Shown here: piece after piece, positions 7,095 through 8,570 of the stretch
Numbering within the stretch: the first letter of the stretch is position 1
Layout of the letters: each line of letters starts with the position of its first letter
From: an uncultured Muribaculum sp.
GTDB lineage: Bacteria; Bacteroidota; Bacteroidia; Bacteroidales; Muribaculaceae
Direction of reading: 5' to 3'
Assembly (NCBI GenBank): GCA_947573015.1
Contig: CANPDS010000098.1
Coordinates: 1-8,570, forward strand
Length of the DNA: 8,570 nucleotides
The notes under the pieces: generated by a model
What the model was told of the DNA's origin: nothing
Seen by the model: the letters and a program-made list of their open reading frames with translations, nothing else
Database searches by the model: none
Translations under genes and position numbers: made by a program

Positions 7095-8108
7095 TCAATT
7101 GCGTTCAAGTGTAAACGATGCTTTTTCAGCCGGATCTGGAAGTTTAAAATCACCCATGGTAAAAGCATCATCCTGAAGCGGTTGCCATGTGCGTACATGA
7201 ATCTTCGGATGATCCTCATCATTGAAATCCCAGATAAGGAACACGATTCCCTCGTCGGAATAGCCCTTGGTATGCCACTGCTGACGAAGAGTCACGCCAT
7301 AATAGTTGGGCTTGGAAGCATGACGCACCACACGGTAATCATCGAACTTCACATTGACATAGCCGCCACGGTTTTGACGATCAAACACTATTTTCAATTT
7401 ACTGAGATACTGCTGCTTGTTCTGCTTTACATACTCCACACGCGTAGGGTTGGCCAATGCGATGTCGCTACGGCGACGATCGGTGACGACACGCCCGGTT
7501 ATAATCAAGGCATCGTCGCTGAAGAGATCGTCGAGCATACGTATATCCTTCTGACAATACGCGTTGCGCAACTTTTCACACCAGTTGATAATCTGCATGC
7601 GGTTGGCGGCATCGCCCAAACGTGCTCCATCCCGCAAAAGAGTAAGATACTGGGTATTCTCCATTGCGAAATTAAAATCGGCAATCTGTCCGATGGGAGT
7701 GAAGTCAAGCACCACCTCCTGCGCAAGAGGACCTTCATAAGTGGCATCAAGAGGCTTCATATCCACCTGCTGATTTCGTACCTGAAGCGCACGTAGCGAT
7801 CCGTTTGAATTTTTCTCTTTCAGCAGTTGACCTACATAGTCATCCTGCGCAGTGGTAAAATGCACATTCTCCCAAGTCATTACAATAGACTGCTTGGCAT
7901 CGGGTGTCAGATCCACTCCGGTAAAGTTTATATCCGTACCTGCCACTGCCGCCTGATTGATAGCTGAAAAGAGCCGTGATACATTCTGCTCGATCGAGGC
8001 CTTTACAGCAGGACTCACTGTAGTGGGAGCAAGTCGGAAAACGTATTCGCCCTGAGCCGAGGCAAACAGGCCGAGAGCAAGGAAAATAAGTGTGATGTAT
8101 TTTTTCAT
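7095..8108 (-). CDS. Exported protein with NTF2/SnoaL-like C-terminal domain
   Basis: A 337-residue exported protein of a type I recall as conserved in Bacteroidales; function unknown. The ATG at 8108 is chosen because it begins a canonical signal peptide (MKKYITLIFLALGLFASA, cleavage leaving QG); a GTG 12 bp upstream would only add four residues. Residues about 25-140 form an N-terminal region (APTTVSPAVKASIEQNVSRL, VDLTPDAKQSIVMTWENV). Residues about 172-310 read like an NTF2-like fold: a helical start (INWCEKLRNAYCQKDIRMLD), LFSDDALIITGR, then strands YVNVKFDDYRVVRH, YYGVTLRQQWHTKGYSDEG, IVFLIWDF and IHVRTWQP. This half resembles SnoaL-like domains, which can be enzymatic or purely ligand-binding; no catalytic set is evident. 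It lies 44 bp after the partial gene at the right edge and 45 bp before the PEGA/FGE gene. The close spacing and shared export suggest these proteins act together at the envelope. Confidence 0.82.
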   Translation of the reverse strand: MKKYITLIFLALGLFASAQGEYVFRLAPTTVSPAVKASIEQNVSRLFSAINQAAVAGTDINFTGVDLTPDAKQSIVMTWENVHFTTAQDDYVGQLLKEKNSNGSLRALQVRNQQVDMKPLDATYEGPLAQEVVLDFTPIGQIADFNFAMENTQYLTLLRDGARLGDAANRMQIINWCEKLRNAYCQKDIRMLDDLFSDDALIITGRVVTDRRRSDIALANPTRVEYVKQNKQQYLSKLKIVFDRQNRGGYVNVKFDDYRVVRHASKPNYYGVTLRQQWHTKGYSDEGIVFLIWDFNDEDHPKIHVRTWQPLQDDAFTMGDFKLPDPAEKASFTLERN

Positions 8109-8152
8109 ATATATTTGCACTTTATGTCAGTAATGGTTGAGCTTCGAATGGA

Positions 8153-8570
8153 TTACATGGCACGTGGCGTAAACCACACGGCATATTTCCCACCATAATT
8201 TGCAAGATGATCGGTAGCACCAGTAATATAATTGTAGCGATTATCATCGGACGACGGCCCAAGGAGAGACTCTATACGTCCATCCTGACCGATAATCAGC
8301 CAATATGCAGTTGCGGCATTACGACATGTTGACAGAGCACCATATCCTCGAATCTTGCCGGTAGTCTTATAGATATTGAGCAGATATGCAGCCTTGCGGG
8401 AATCCGATGTTTCAAGAAGCTCGGCAATCATATCCGACAGTTGGGAATTATCGCCCGCATAAGGTTTACACTCCATGCTATCATATTGAACATCAGAATT
8501 AAATGCATCAGCAATAATATCACCAAACAAAAATGAGAGAGCAGCCATCCCCAACGCCGACGATTCATCC
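8153..8570 (-). CDS. Unrecognised protein, C-terminal part only
   Basis: The frame runs from the right window edge to a TAA at 8153-8155, giving the last 138 residues; the N-terminus is outside the window. A TTG at 8554 is an internal codon, not a supported start. I do not recognise the family. Visible are a hydrophobic stretch near the left end (ALGMAALSFLFGDIIADAF), which could be a buried helix or membrane segment, an acidic helical part (QLSDMIAELLETSDSRKAAY), and a beta-rich C-terminus with YWLIIGQDGRIESLLGP, ITGATDHLANYGGKYAVWF and a final TPRAM. Two Cys are present (MECKPY and STCRNA). Its stop lies 44 bp before the start of the NTF2-like gene on the same strand, so it is probably the preceding member of the same operon. 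Codon usage and composition match the neighbours by eye. Confidence 0.7.
   Translation of the reverse strand, partial: DESSALGMAALSFLFGDIIADAFNSDVQYDSMECKPYAGDNSQLSDMIAELLETSDSRKAAYLLNIYKTTGKIRGYGALSTCRNAATAYWLIIGQDGRIESLLGPSSDDNRYNYITGATDHLANYGGKYAVWFTPRAM

Noticed and set aside
7464..7477. Short hairpin GTCGC-TACG-GCGAC
   Set aside because: It lies inside the coding region of the NTF2-like protein and is short enough to arise by chance.
7080..7796. A 238-codon plus-strand open frame opposite the NTF2-like gene
   Set aside because: It is fully antisense to a well supported exported protein, its translation resembles no known family, and it has no plausible leader; it is a shadow of the real gene.
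8109..8120. GTG at 8120 as the start of the NTF2-like gene
   Set aside because: It adds only four residues before a standard MKKY signal peptide that has its own ATG at 8108.

Overview
The window reads as chromosomal DNA from a member of the Bacteroidota, most likely order Bacteroidales and plausibly a gut Muribaculaceae-type organism. This is inferred from the gene families, the dense gene packing, the lack of clear Shine-Dalgarno sequences, the moderate GC content, and signal peptides that place a Gln immediately after the predicted cleavage site. No RNA genes, mobile elements, CRISPR arrays or phage genes were seen. No SusC/SusD pair or regulator is visible, so a polysaccharide utilisation locus cannot be claimed from this window alone.

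Layout. Positions 1-4721 (+ strand) hold two tandem glycoside hydrolase family 2 (GH2) genes separated by 26 bp. The first is large and enters the window from the left; the second is compact and complete with a clear signal peptide. They belong to clearly different GH2 subtypes, so they are probably two exo-acting enzymes working in the periplasm on the same glycan. A long, nearly perfect hairpin at about 4745-4780 separates them from a converging set of minus-strand genes and probably acts as a terminator.

Positions 4797-8570 (minus strand, read right to left) hold: an unrecognised gene that enters from the right edge; an exported two-part protein with an NTF2/SnoaL-like C-terminal half; an exported protein with a PEGA-like N-terminal domain and a formylglycine-generating-enzyme (FGE/SUMF1) fold that lacks the catalytic cysteines; and, after a 111-bp gap containing a GC-rich hairpin, an exported calcineurin-type metallophosphoesterase. 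The first three are 44 and 45 bp apart and look like one transcription unit. The phosphoesterase may be separate.

The GH2 pair is ordinary Bacteroidota carbohydrate metabolism. The least explained part is the unknown / NTF2-like / PEGA-FGE cluster, which looks like a set of envelope proteins with binding or scaffolding rather than obvious catalytic roles. There is no strong evidence for a wholly new system.
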